Shown here: one piece after another, positions 16,385 through 27,900 of the stretch
How the letters are laid out: the number at the start of each line of letters is the position of its first letter
Position numbering within the stretch: the first letter of the stretch is position 1
Assembly: GCA_034190875.2 (NCBI GenBank)
Contig: CM067356.1
Location: forward strand, 61,242,343 to 61,306,342
Direction: 5' to 3'
Length of the DNA: 64,000 bases
Source: Urechis unicinctus
Taxonomy: Eukaryota > Annelida > Polychaeta > Xenopneusta > Urechidae
Translations under genes and position numbers: made by a program
The notes under the pieces: generated by a model
What the model was told of the DNA's origin: nothing
Database searches by the model: none
What the model saw: only the letters and a program-made list of their open reading frames with translations

Positions 16385-17650
16385 ATCAAGATCTTGGCGA
16401 ATACAAGTTGACATGAATGGATTGAATGCTGGCAATGATGTCAAGCAAATGATATCTTGCTCACAGTAGCGAAACACCGCTGCAGGTTTCTCTCAAAGCG
16501 CTTACCAGGTTGAAACCCACAAGTCGTGTACATCTGGTAGTGCATCTGACGTAACAGCATATCCAACCCCTTACCCCTCCCCCCCCCCTCCAATATTGTG
16601 CCATTCTGTATTGCAGGCGTGTACTGGGTAGTACACAGGGGAGTGTCAGTGCATGTTTGTGCGATAGTGAGCTGGGTACACAATAAGACGATCCCGGGTG
16701 GGGGCACTTAAGTGTATAGAGGCAGTATACATGTGCCGAGCGACGGGGTGTGTTTTTTCGGCCGCTCGACTTGTATGACGGATTCGGTTGGGCTTCGTAC
16801 ACAAACGACGGGGTGTGTTTTTCCAACGCTGTTATCCTGCCTACGACGTGCGACGGATTATATATTTGCATAATATCGTCTTCGACAGGGTACGCATTTT
16901 TGCAAGTTTCACCTTGAACGACGGGTACGGTTTTCGAGGTCCCGCGGAACACTCCTATCCGGGATAAGGCCAAGTGCCTCGAACACAAACGACGGGGTAT
17001 GTTTTTCCGACCCCCCCCCCCCATAATATCGTCTTCGACAGGGTACCGCAAATTTCAGGAAGACGGTCCCCCAAAAAGCGTGCCCCCACCCCCCCCCCCC
17101 CCCCTCCCATTTCCGGGAAGACGGTCCCATTTCGGGAAAGCAAGGGCACCGGTAAAGAAAATATATATTAAAACGCGCGCTCCTTACCCCACCCAATTCT
17201 TCGCATATGTATTTTGAAGTGTTACGTAATGCTGGAGCACCAGCAACCCCCAACAACGATGCACAGCAACACAGGTCCATATACCACCACTCCCCCCTCC
17301 CCCCAAACCCCCCCCACCCTGGCGGAGCAAATTGTCATTATTACAATTAAATCCCGCAACATGACCGCGTCTCAACATGTCCGGGTCTAAACAGATCATG
17401 CAGGAGTGTTTTATTACTCAAACAACATATATTATGTTTGCATGAAACAGAGGTAAAACATATCCTGTCACGTTTCCGTGTAAACTGAACAGTATATTGT
17501 AAATCAATACGAAAAAAAGATCATTATATCGATACCGATAATATTGTGGATCATGGAATTCAATTTGGGAGCTCAATTATATATACTGGCAGAGGATCCA
17601 CGTTGTTTTATCCCGTCTAAGAGCCATCTGATCTGCAACCTTTAACAGCT
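16385..17650. other. spacer between GGACT copies A and B, rich in poly-C and iterons
   Basis: No supported exon. Long overlapping ORFs here are driven by poly-C/poly-G tracts (16566-16593, 17010-17022, 17087-17106, 17283-17316) and by the iteron repeat. Their predicted proteins are low-complexity Gly/Pro. Confidence 0.6.
16690..17060. repeat. dispersed iteron repeat (CGACGGGGTRTGTTTTT family), copy 1
   Basis: CGACGGG-type cores recur at about 16740, 16773, 16803, 16850, 16917 and 16986, typically 30-70 bp apart, often preceded by TTGTA or ACAAA and followed by GTRTGTTTTT. Related copies lie at 22680-22960 (the duplicated unit) and inverted at about 58600-58810. The flanking unique sequence differs at the third site, so this is a dispersed family and not just part of the segmental duplication. 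Confidence 0.8.
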
Positions 17651-18374
17651 TTAGCCAGAGGCGACAGTATAGTTACTGACATCATAATGCAATTTAATTT
17701 CTGAGAAAGGGGGTGGTCTGCTATGATCTCTATCCGCTGGCATAACGTACTTTTTTCCATGGCAACCATGCGCGTCGTAGTTATCATACATAGTTTCATT
17801 AAGAATTTCCGGTTTGAAATCGCGTACAATATAACAAGATGCTTCCTCTACAGCGGAACATTCCGTATTGCCTTCACAATCTGGGCCGTCCACTTTCTGC
17901 ACCTGTATTGTTTCCTTGTGATAATTGACATTGACCTCTTCCAGTTCATCGAGTTTTTCCAACATGGCGTCATCCACATCATACAGCTCTCCATATATCC
18001 TCTGAACGAAACATAGACAATTACTCAAATGTTAATTCAATTATTCTGAGCTTCGTTTCATCATCATATTCAACTGTCACACACCATTTGTCAAACAGAA
18101 CGAGGGTTAGATACTGACGACCATATTCCCATTGCAAGATTCAGAAAACAACAGAAAAACATGCTCTCAATGATATCGATGAATAACATACATGCCCTCC
18201 TTCAGCGTGGAGCATCATTGGTATGTTGGCATGAGTCGCTATGATGAGTGGATAGGCTTTCAAAGTCCTGGCATTGGACAGAAACAGGGCGTCGTTTTCG
18301 GAGTGCATGAAATAATGGTTCGGCTGGCCTTTCTTTAGCGTGCCGTAGACAAACACTTTGTGGGGAGGCGACAT
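17651..18374 (-). CDS. GGACT: gamma-glutamylamine cyclotransferase-like protein, copy B (2 exons)
   Basis: Exons 18192-18374 and 17651-18001 (minus) give 177 residues. The start MSPPHKVFVYGTLKKGQPNH is chosen by homology with copy A; an upstream in-frame Met adds only a non-conserved leader. The donor is CAT|GTATGT, and the acceptor is CAG before RIYGELYDVD. LDELE supplies the catalytic-type Glu, and DNYDAHGCHG matches the family's C-terminal motif. Compared with copy A, it has an insertion rich in acidic residues and Cys around GPDCEGNTEC and a longer C-terminal tail. It is therefore an older paralogue, not a product of the recent duplication. Predicted role: breakdown of gamma-glutamyl-amines. 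It appears intact. Confidence 0.88.
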
Positions 18375-19678
18375 GGTTGTGTAACTGGAATATAAATTGT
18401 CATCAACCATTCAATCAAGGGCGCGTCAATACAAAGGTATATATGAGTCAATGAAATGGACCGAGGTTTGAAAGTATTACTTTCAACGAAATGTAATGAA
18501 AAGCTGAGGAATAAAACTTAATTGTGTAATATACTTGACAAGAGCCTAACGAAATCATCATTGAACCAATTTTGTATGTACCAAAATACAATACATTGCA
18601 TGTCTGACACTACACAGGCCACGATCCCAAACATACCAATTAATTCTTATTGTAGAGCCAGTGAGGCGAACAGAAGCGAAAACCCTCGCAGTCGAGGAAT
18701 TCAAATTGTCAAATACCCTCGAGCCATGACCATATATGGAGCGGGTTGCTAGAGGGAACATCTCAGAGTACGGGCAGGGATTGCAATAGTGGTGTAGCGC
18801 TCCACACAAAGACAAACGGAATAAGCCAGGGCATCAATTGGCTGTTTATTCCAGCACGGTTACATAAAGAGGCGAGACACATATGGTGACAAAACTGCTA
18901 GAGAAGCATTTTTTTAATAAATATCTGCTAGGCAAATATGAGCTAGAGGTGTGCCACTTTTCGACGGACGCATTCTTGTTTAAAAAACGAAAACGAAACT
19001 GTAACGCCACTTGCATACAATGTTTAATGTCAATCTCGTGTCATTCTCAAGTCAAACAGTCCCGGTTTCTGGTCTTATGATATAGGAAATTAACCGACAG
19101 CCAAACGCATCCCTTTGACTTGCCACCATGCAAATTACGTCTTCATTATCTTATAAAGCGATGGTTAACTCAAATATTGAAACATACAACGTGGTTTAAC
19201 TTACCTTGAGGGCGTTCGAGTTCTTATCTTGATTGAGTCCAAAGGGCGTATGCAATTTCATTCAGCTATGACCTACTTTTTTGGGGGGGGGGGGGGCAGT
19301 TCTCTTTTAGGCATATAAACAGGAAATGACCTTGCGGCACGGCGTATATCGTTTTCTACTGGAACATTTTCTCCCGCAAGAGGCCGCTTCCTGTCCCCGA
19401 GAGCGCGCGCCATATTTCGGGCGAAAATGCCCACTCGAAAGGACGCAACCAGACCCACCAAGGGAGCATACGTTTTCAGGCTGGTAGCCTTGTTGCCAGC
19501 GATCACAACTTAGCCACCGTGACCAGTCGGTATTTCTTTATCGCGTATTCATCATTTTCGACCAAGAATTGGAAAGGTTAACGATATTGGTGGTGATGAA
19601 TAAAGCTAGGATTGTATTGGTCGAATCGATAATCGATGACAATAAATAGCGTGATCCAAACCGAGAATTGCAAGTTAA
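18375..19678. other. spacer between GGACT copy B and GT31 copy 1
   Basis: About 1.3 kb separating divergently transcribed genes, so it should hold both promoters. A G13 run lies near 19283-19297. The matching place in unit 2 (next to AAACAGT, here near 19057) received a LINE. No exon was supported. Confidence 0.5.
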
Positions 19679-21273
19679 ATGAACAATATTTTCCTTCGTC
19701 TGGCAATGTCGAGGCGGGAGGCGTTACACATGATTCGCCCGATAAGACAGAGAGTTATTTGGATTCTACCAAAAGTCAAAGCGCGGAGATGGCCTTTACT
19801 TATAGCTATGGTACCGACAGCAATGCTAATCATAGGACTCGCATCACGAAGGCAAACAAGACATATTTCCGAGGTTGTCCAACATCCAACGGGAAAATCC
19901 CACGCTCGAAGTCGAAGCGACCAAATGGAAAAACCAATCACGAATATCATGGACAACATTTTGGACACTGAAGGTGCGGCGGATGATATTTTAAGCAGCT
20001 ATCGCACGGTTGAGCCGCCAAGAACTAAGGCAAATAATGAAAATAGAACTACTCACAAGAATGTAGGGACCGCAGGGAAAATGATTTACCAGCTGACATC
20101 AGCATACACTCGAGCATAATCATTGCCTCCAACACGAGCTTCCTTAGTAATTTTACGCATCAATTTAACAACAAGATATCGATTAGCAGCCAGCCCGACA
20201 ATGATGTCATCTATAGTACAAACATGATAGCCGATTCTAGCACTGTCCAACACGCAATTCCTGGATACAAGACGGGCCCAGGAATGGACCAACAGGTACT
20301 TACTGATGACAATGATGACGAAGATGTCGATGACGACGTGGACGCTATGCGCAAACTTCAATTAAAAAGGAATCCTCTCTTCAAAAATCGAGAATTTCCA
20401 GTAAATAATCCAAATCTATGCAGAAGCGTGACAGATTTGACAGTCGTGATATTTGTTATGGTAAATGTTCACAATTTTGAAGCAAGGACTTACATGAGAA
20501 ATCGTTGATTTAATCCATACTTGTTCCAAGAACCACGTTTAGCTGTTGGGTATATGGTTGGCCTCACTGAAAATGCCACCGCGCAAATGCAGCTACAACG
20601 AGAAGCCCAGGATCACGTTGACATTATACAAGGAGACTTCATCGATTCATATCCGAATCAAACTATAAAAGACATCGCAGCATTACAGTGGTTTCATTTA
20701 TTCTGCCCAAACACTAAATATGTCATGAAAACCAACTTCGACGTGTTTCTAAACATAGCACAAATCATAGATTTTATGGAGTCTCAAGCGATTGACGAAA
20801 ATTCTATTGCTTGTTGTTACGGACAACCTGGAGTGGATGGGCAATATTCGGTTAAACCCCGTTCCATTGTGATAGGCGGTCGAGTGAAACCTACCCACTG
20901 CCACGGTACCATGTATTTCTACCATCGTAAATTGGCTACGAAGTTATTGGATCATGCCATGGACACTCCGTTTACTGCGAACGCAGATGACGTTTTCCTA
21001 ACGGGTATTGTGGCGAGTACTATAGGTAAATTAACCCGTGATAAAACAGCAGTGTGCGCCTGGAAGACTAATTCTTGGCAGGGTGTGCGTGCTGAATATA
21101 CAGACTGTTCTCAGTCAATCGTGCATTATATCAACCATAGACATAACAATCGCTTCCGTGGAGACTTTGATGTCATGTGGGCGGCAGCACTTCAACGTCT
21201 TCCACGACATCTTAAAACAACAATAAATGATGACATCATTGCCGACTCGAAGAAAGTATTCGCAGGCTGCTAA
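19679..21273 (+). pseudogene. GT31 beta-1,3-galactosyltransferase-like gene, copy 1 (dead)
   Basis: Aligns end to end with the intact copy at 29057-30658. Three differences matter. One A is missing from the A-run in GGGAAAA near 20080 (five A in the intact copy), which shifts the frame. A 6-nt deletion follows near 20144. TGG, the codon for Trp279 of the intact copy, is TGA at 20506-20508. The remaining 3' part stays open for 250 codons (20521-21273), including the KTNFD and ADDVFLTG segments. This suggests recent inactivation or, less likely, several sequence errors together. It is intronless, with AATAAA at 21727-21732. No alternative start would restore a full catalytic domain. Confidence 0.85.
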
Positions 21274-21726
21274 CGTGCTGAATTTAATATTGAAATCGAT
21301 TTATATTTTATTGGTTTGACGTGGATAAAGAAGTCGTTATGATTAGGATAAATAAGCCCTACAGGACGTCCGAGTTGTCAACAAGACTTCCGACCCGGGA
21401 TAGGTTTCCCATCAACAATAGGTTATTTTTGTGGCGATGCACATGCAATCGAACTATTATCGTTATAATAGTGGTGACAGTACAATGAAAATGCTCTATC
21501 GTAGCTCCAATAGGTGTTGGCATTTGATTACAATTCGTTTGAATGTTCAGCTGTCGTGTTTTTGCAATGTACATAAGACCGAGGGGTAGTTAATTCCTTG
21601 CTTGATTCCGAACTTCCCCGTCTTTGATGTATGACGGGAACATCGGACCCCTATCGACATATCTGGCTTTATTTTTAGATGCTGTATGTATAGCCTTTAA
21701 ATGACAGGATACAATTGCAAGTGTGC

Positions 21727-21732
21727 AATAAA
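21727..21732 (+). promoter_or_regulatory. poly(A) signal of GT31 copy 1
   Basis: AATAAA in GTGTGCAATAAAAATC, 454 bp after the stop. The same site is conserved in unit 2 at 31206-31211. Confidence 0.55.
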
Positions 21733-21884
21733 AATCAACCAATGGATGGTTTTCTATTTCTGTCTTGATGCCCCTATTTTGAATTGTTAGTTCTGTCCAC
21801 TATCAAAAAAAAGAATGAAAGATTAAGGTCTTCCAATATTTGTTTATTGTGAAGTAATCTACAATGCATCCTTCCGTACATGTT

Positions 21885-22373
21885 ATCGATTCCATCGCGA
21901 CCACTACGTCTCTGTATGGGTATGACATCTCTGTGATGATTTATATCAACGCCCTCAATCTTAACGAGTTCCTCCAGCATGGCTGCATCCGCTTCATTCA
22001 GTGAAAACTACAACGTGTATCCTCTGCCAAAAACACCACCTAAGTGGCCAAAGTTTTAGGATCAGCAAACCGACCAATAGTAACATTCGGTTATATGTAA
22101 TGAAGTCATATTAGAACAGGGATATATTATTTACTCAGAGCAGCTTAACTTTATGATAAGATTACTATAATAATTGTGACTTACATGTCCACCTTCTGCG
22201 TCTAGCATCATTGGTAAATTGGCGTAGGAGGCAATGATGAGTGGGTAGGATTTCACCGTCCTGGCCTCCGAGACGAAGTTAGCCTCGCCATGCATCTCAT
22301 GCATCAAGGAGTGGTTTGGCTGGCCTTTCTTCAGCGTGCCGTAAACGAACACTTTGTGTGATGGACTCGACAT
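21885..22373 (-). pseudogene. GGACT: GGACT copy C, truncated by the duplication breakpoint
   Basis: Exon 1 (22185-22373) encodes the same protein as exon 1 of copy A, with its donor intact. Exon 2 is damaged twice. Just after the acceptor, TACAATTCC of copy A is replaced by a longer unrelated stretch near 21998-22012, which brings an in-frame TGA. The exon is then cut at about 21885, where the sequence changes abruptly to the 3' flank of GT31 copy 1. The C-terminal half of the enzyme, after the YHRDVIPIQR-like segment, is absent. It cannot make a complete cyclotransferase, but exon 1 may still be transcribed. Confidence 0.88.
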
Positions 22374-22679
22374 ATCAAGATCTTGGCGAATACAAGTTGA
22401 CATGAATGGATTGAATGCTGGCAATGATGTCAAGCAAATGATATCTTGCTCACAGTAGCGAAACACCGCTGCAGGTTTCTCTCAAAGCGCTTACCAGGTT
22501 GATACCCACAAGTCGTGTACATCTGACGTAACAGTATATCCAACCCCTTACCCCTCCCCCCCTCCAATATTGTGCCATTCTGTATTGCAGGCGTGTACTG
22601 TGTAGTACACAGGGGAGTGTCAGTGCATGTTTGTGCGATAGTGAGCTGGGTACACAATAGGACGATCCCGGGTGGGGGC

Positions 22680-22960
22680 ACTTAAGTGTATAGAGGCAGT
22701 ATACATGTGCCGAGCGACGGGGTGTGTTTTTTCGGCCGCTCGACTTGTATGACGGGTTCTGTTGGGCCTCGTACACAAACGACGGGGTATGTTTTTCCGA
22801 CGCTGATATCCTGCCTACGACGTGCGACGGGTTATATATTTGCAAAATATCGTCTTCGACAGGGTACGCATTTTTGCAAGTTTCACCTTGAACGACGGGT
22901 ACGGTTCTCGAGGTCCCGCGGAACACTCCTATCCGGGATAAGGCCAAGTGTCCCCCCCCC
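22680..22960. repeat. dispersed iteron repeat, copy 2
   Basis: Same CGACGGG-core series as 16690-17060, but shorter: the part of copy 1 after the TCCGGGATAAGGCCAAGTG segment is deleted and replaced by a poly-C run at 22951-22965. Confidence 0.8.
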
Positions 22961-23142
22961 CCCCCACCATTTCCGGGAAGACGGTCCCAAAAAGCGTAAG
23001 CAAGGCACCGGTAAAAAAAATATATATTAAATCGCGCGCTCCTCACCCCACCCAATTCTTCGCATATGTATTTTGAAGTGTTACGTAATGCTGGAGCACC
23101 AGCAACCCCCAACAACGATGCACAGCAACACAGGTCCATATA

Positions 23143-23169
23143 CCCCCCCCCCCCCCCCCCCCCCCCCCC
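23143..23169. repeat. C27 homopolymer
   Basis: 27 consecutive C. The matching place in unit 1 (about 17283-17316) has shorter C runs broken by A and T. It is G-quadruplex/i-motif capable, and its length is likely uncertain in the assembly. Confidence 0.95.
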
Positions 23170-23550
23170 TCAAACTACTCCCAACACCACTTACCGTTAC
23201 GTAGCTTTTGAACGGCCCCTGGCGGAGCAAATTGTCATTATTACAATTAAATCCCGCAACATGACCGCGTCTCAACATGTCCGGGTCTAAACAGATCATG
23301 CAGGAGTGTTTTATTACCCAAACAGCATATATTATGTTTGCATGAAACAGAGGTTAAACATATCCTGCCACGTTTCCGTGTAAACTGAACAGTATATTGT
23401 AAATCAGTACAAAAGAAAGATCATTATATCAATACCGATAATAATGTGGATCATGGAATTCAATTTGGGAGCTCAATTATATATACTGGCAGAGGATCCA
23501 CGTTGTTTTATCCCCTCTAAGAGCCATCTGATCTGCAACCTTTAACAGCT

Positions 23551-24274
23551 TTAGCCAGAGGCGACAGTATAGTTACTGACATCATAATGCAATTTGATTT
23601 CTGAGAAAGGAGGTGGTCCTCTATGATCTCTATCAGCTCGCATAACGAACTTTCTTCCATGGCAACCATGCGTGTCGTAGTTATCATACATAGTTTCATT
23701 AATAATTTCCGGTTTGAAATCGCGCACAATATAACAAGATGCTTCCTCTACAGCGGTACATTCGGTATTGCCTTCACAATCTGGGCCGTCCACTTTCTGC
23801 ACCTGTATTGTTTCCTTGTGATAATTGACATTGACCATTTCCAGTTCATCAAGTTTTTCCAACATGGCGTCATCCACATCATACAGCTCTCCATATATCC
23901 TCTGAACGAAACATAGACAATTACTCAAATGTTAATTCAATTATTCTGAGCTTCGTTTCATCATCATATTCAACTGTCAGACACCACTTGTCAGGCAGAA
24001 GGAGGGTCAGATACCGACGACCATATTCCCATTGCAAGATTCAGAAAACAACAGAAAAACATGCTCTCAATGATATCGATGAATAACATACATGCCCTCC
24101 TTCAGCGTGGAGCATCATTGGTATGTTGCAATGAGTCGCTATGATGAGTGGATAGGCTTTCAAAGTCCTGGCATTGGACAAAAACAGGGCGTCGTTTTCG
24201 GAGTGCATGAAATAATGGTTCGGCTGGCCTTTCTTTAGCGTGCCGTAGACAAACACTCTGTGGGGAGGCGACAT
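23551..24274 (-). CDS. GGACT: gamma-glutamylamine cyclotransferase-like protein, copy D (2 exons)
   Basis: Exons 24092-24274 and 23551-23901 (minus) give 177 residues, colinear with copy B (17651-18374) without indels. There are about ten replacements, for example LDELEMVN for LDELEEVN, HCNIP for HANIP and KFVMRAD for KYVMPAD. The YGTLKKGQPN loop, the LDELE glutamate and the DNYDTHGCHG motif are kept, so it should be active if expressed. It is the recent duplicate of copy B. Function as for the family: release of 5-oxoproline from gamma-glutamyl-amines. Confidence 0.88.
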
Positions 24275-24961
24275 GGTTGTGTAACTGGAATATAAATTGT
24301 CATCAATCATTCAATCAAGGGCGCGTCAATACAAAGGTATATATGAGTCAAAGAAATGGACTAAGGTTTAAAAGTATTACTTTCAACGAAATGTAATGAA
24401 AAGCTGAGGAATAAAACTTAATAGTGTAATATACTTGACAAGAGCCTAACGAAATCATCATCGAACCAATTTTGTATCGTACCAAAATACAATACATTGC
24501 ATGTCTGACATTACACAGGCCACGATCCCAAACATACCAATTAATTCTTATTGTAGAGCCAGTGAGGCGAACAGAAGCGAAAACCCTCGCAGTCGAGGAA
24601 TTCAAATTGTCAAATACCCTCGAGCCATGACCATATATGGAGCGGGTTGCTAGAGGGAACATCTCAGAGTACAGGCAGGGATTGCAATAGTGGTGTAGCG
24701 CTCCACACAAAGACAAACGGAATAAGCCAGGGCATCAATTGGCTGTTTATTCCAGCACGGTTACATAAAGAGGCGAGACACATGTGGTGACAAAACTGCT
24801 AGAGAAGCATTTTTTTAATAAATATCTGCTAGGCAAATATGAGCTAGAGGTGTGCCACTTTTCGACGGACGCATTCTTGTTTAAAAAACGAAAACGAAAC
24901 TGTAACGCCACTTGCATACAATGTTCAATGTCATTCTCGTGTCATTCTCACGTCAAACAGT

Positions 24962-27900
24962 TCAGTTCAGATCAATTTATTTAACAATTGAACATATATA
25001 CAATGAACAATTGATAAGGAGACTCCAACTAAGGCTGGTAAGCCGCTGCTGCTGGAGCCACCCTGACATAATGATAATAATAATAATAATATAAAAGAAG
25101 AAAAACACAAAAGATAGACTATGAACAAAAGAGAAACATAGTACACAGATAATAAAAGTACATGAGGTCACAACATCATGTTACCCGAGTAAAAAGGTAC
25201 AGAAAAACAATTACGTAGACATAGTGTTTTGGCAGGAATTTGGTGACATGAGTAGCACATTATGAATTTATACAATAACAAATGACTTTTTTGCTTGACT
25301 AGTTAATGTGGGCAAGTACATGTATAACAATTGGGAGTGGTGCACATATACCTGTATCTATTGATAAACCAATTTGTTATGTAGTTGCAGTATCCTTTGT
25401 AAGAATGAGAGAATATTTTTGTTACTATGATATTTGGGACATTGTTGATGAATTTTGGAATGCTGAATCGAATGGATGAGACTGCAAAAGAGTGTTCTAC
25501 TCTTGGGATGAAGAGATTATTGTGATTTCTAGTATTGTGATTATGAATGTCAGATGTTTGATTTATTAAGTTTATGTTATTGTAATACGAGGGTAGATTG
25601 TTATGACAGTAATTATAATAGAATTTATATCTGGACAGTGAAAATAGATCTTCAATTTTCATCTTTTCTTTAAAAAGAGATCTGTGTGAGCATTGTAGGC
25701 AATTCTAATGATTCGAGTGATCTTTTTTTGAAGTTTTGCAATTCTATTACCATGTTGACCCCAAAGTAACAAGTTGTAGTTTAGATGTGGTAATATTAGT
25801 GAGTTGTAGAGCAATTTTTTTAATATCTAAGGGGAGGATGTGTTTTAGTTTACTTATAATGCCCATTGTTCGACTAAGTTTGCTATGAATTTTATCAGTA
25901 TGACTTTTCCAGCTGAGGTGCTGATCGATGTTGAGACCCAGGAAGTTGAAATATTGCACTTGTTTGATTTCTGTATTATTTTTAAGGATCTGGATCCTTG
26001 AATGGATTTTTTTCGGTGGTTTATGAAAAATCATGAATTTGGTCTAACTTGTGTTAAGGGACAGCTTGTTGTGCATAAGCCAGTTGTTGACATTTTTAAG
26101 TTCATTGTTTAATGTGTCTATATTGTATGTAGAATTTCTTGAGTTGAGGGTGGTGGTAAGGGTAGTATCACCTGCATATGTTATAACTTTGAATAAATTT
26201 GGTGCATTGCGGATGTCATTTACATATAAATAAAAGGGGTCCTAAGATTGATCCCTGAGGCACTCCAGTTGTAAGGGGGAGGAGGTCAGACTGAGTGTCT
26301 TCAAAATTAACATATTGTTTTCTGTCTTGTAGATAGTTTTTAATTAATATGCTGCTGGTGTTTGTGAATCAGGGCTAGAAATTAGCCAGATTCTTCACCG
26401 GCCAGGCGGGCCGGTAACCTTGAAATTCTACCGGCCCTACAAATTTCTACCGGCCCTACATTTTAAGTTATAAATAATGGTAAAAATGTAGTTTTATTGT
26501 TTTTTATATTTTTTTTTATATTAATGCAACATTTAAATCAATATTTACAAACTTGTCAAAACATACAAATTTTCATGATCCTTGACACTCTCCAACTTGT
26601 AGTTTCTATTATTCTATTTCTATTCATATGGTCCTTTACGTTGACCTTCTTTGACGGCAAACGGTCTTCATGCAGAACAGAACTTCACTTCCTTCTCGTT
26701 GTCATGCGAAAGCCATTCGCGGTTTTCTCCTACATTAATTGACCAGGCAGGATTCCAGCGTCTGCAGAGCTTCTCTTTTTCGTTCTCTTCAAATTTGCGT
26801 TTTAGAACCGCCACTTCGACATCTTCAGAAATTGTGTACTGTTATAGGCTTGCTTACCGACGGCTTGGAAGTCAATTCGCAAGAAACGCTTAAAGAAAAC
26901 ATGCCACGCGCGTTACGTAAGTCATACAACTGTTGGTGGGCCTATCGTTAAATGCGCACTGCAATCACAAAGCAGACGCCAAAGAAAAGTCACGAGGAGC
27001 GCCCGAAGAAACTTCGCGCGCGTATGGATGATATTACGTCTTTCCGTCGCGTCACTTACAAATGTTACTTGCGCGAGAAGAGTTGACTTGCCTAATATCA
27101 CAGTCGTATTAATTTTGTTTTGTTTTGGTTATTACGATTCTAGATAATCATTGCAAATGTTCTTGTATGCATGAATTCAGCTTTTCTGCATAACCTGGCT
27201 TTTATCTCAATTTTAATGAATACCATTCACAGATGATACATGGTAAATTAAATTAATTAATTCAAATAATAATGCCATTATGCGATGGAAAAGCAGTTAC
27301 ATAAAATTTGTCAACAGACAGGAAATGGGGAGATTCGTTGTTGCCAAGTAACCGTTCGACTTATTCAGGTCAGTAGGTGCATGTTGTATTTAAATATGAG
27401 AGGCTGCCATTATATAGCTTGGGAGGGAGTGGGGTGGGATATGGTTCATGTTCTTGTCTTCACACCAGATAATGTGATGGGTCCAAAATTTAACACCGAC
27501 TGCAGCCAGCTGATCCCTGACCTATGGATTATAAAGTCTTCACAAACAATCGAGGCCCGCTAGTTGTATAACTTTTTGTGTGAGCCTATCTATGCCATCG
27601 GTTTGTTCAACAGTGTACATACTGTGGGTCAATAAATTACGTAAGACATGATAGTTTACAGCCGAGAAGTTTATGTTTATGGTTCAAGCGGCGCTTTATC
27701 ACGCGAGCCCCGCTGCTGTTGTATTGAACTGGGCGCGTCGTGTTAGCGCGGAAAAAATCTACCCGCCAGTCGGGCGGCTAGTTGTGATTATTTACCCGCC
27801 CGACTCAAATTTCACCCGCCATTGGCGTGCGGGCGGGTGGTAATTTCGAGCCCTGTGAATCTATAATAAGTTAGTTTTGAAAGCAGTATGTTATGATCTA

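Larger units (their letters stand above)
15904..21884. repeat. segmental tandem duplication, unit 1
   Basis: About 5.98 kb. It matches 21885-31371 throughout: GGACT exons, iteron repeat, second GGACT gene, spacer, GT31 gene and its 3' flank, with only a few percent mismatch plus indels. It starts inside exon 2 of GGACT copy A and ends at TACATGTTATC downstream of the GT31 gene. The same TACATGTTATC ends unit 2, where it runs into unique sequence. Confidence 0.9.
22374..23550. other. spacer between GGACT copies C and D
   Basis: Duplicate of 16385-17650. ORFs here are low-complexity artefacts. It includes the second iteron copy and the C27 run. Confidence 0.6.

Noticed and set aside
16461-17399. 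Several long overlapping ORFs on both strands (up to 196 aa)
   Set aside because: Gly/Pro low-complexity products of poly-C tracts and the iteron repeat; no motif, no splice support. The same holds for 22430-23299.
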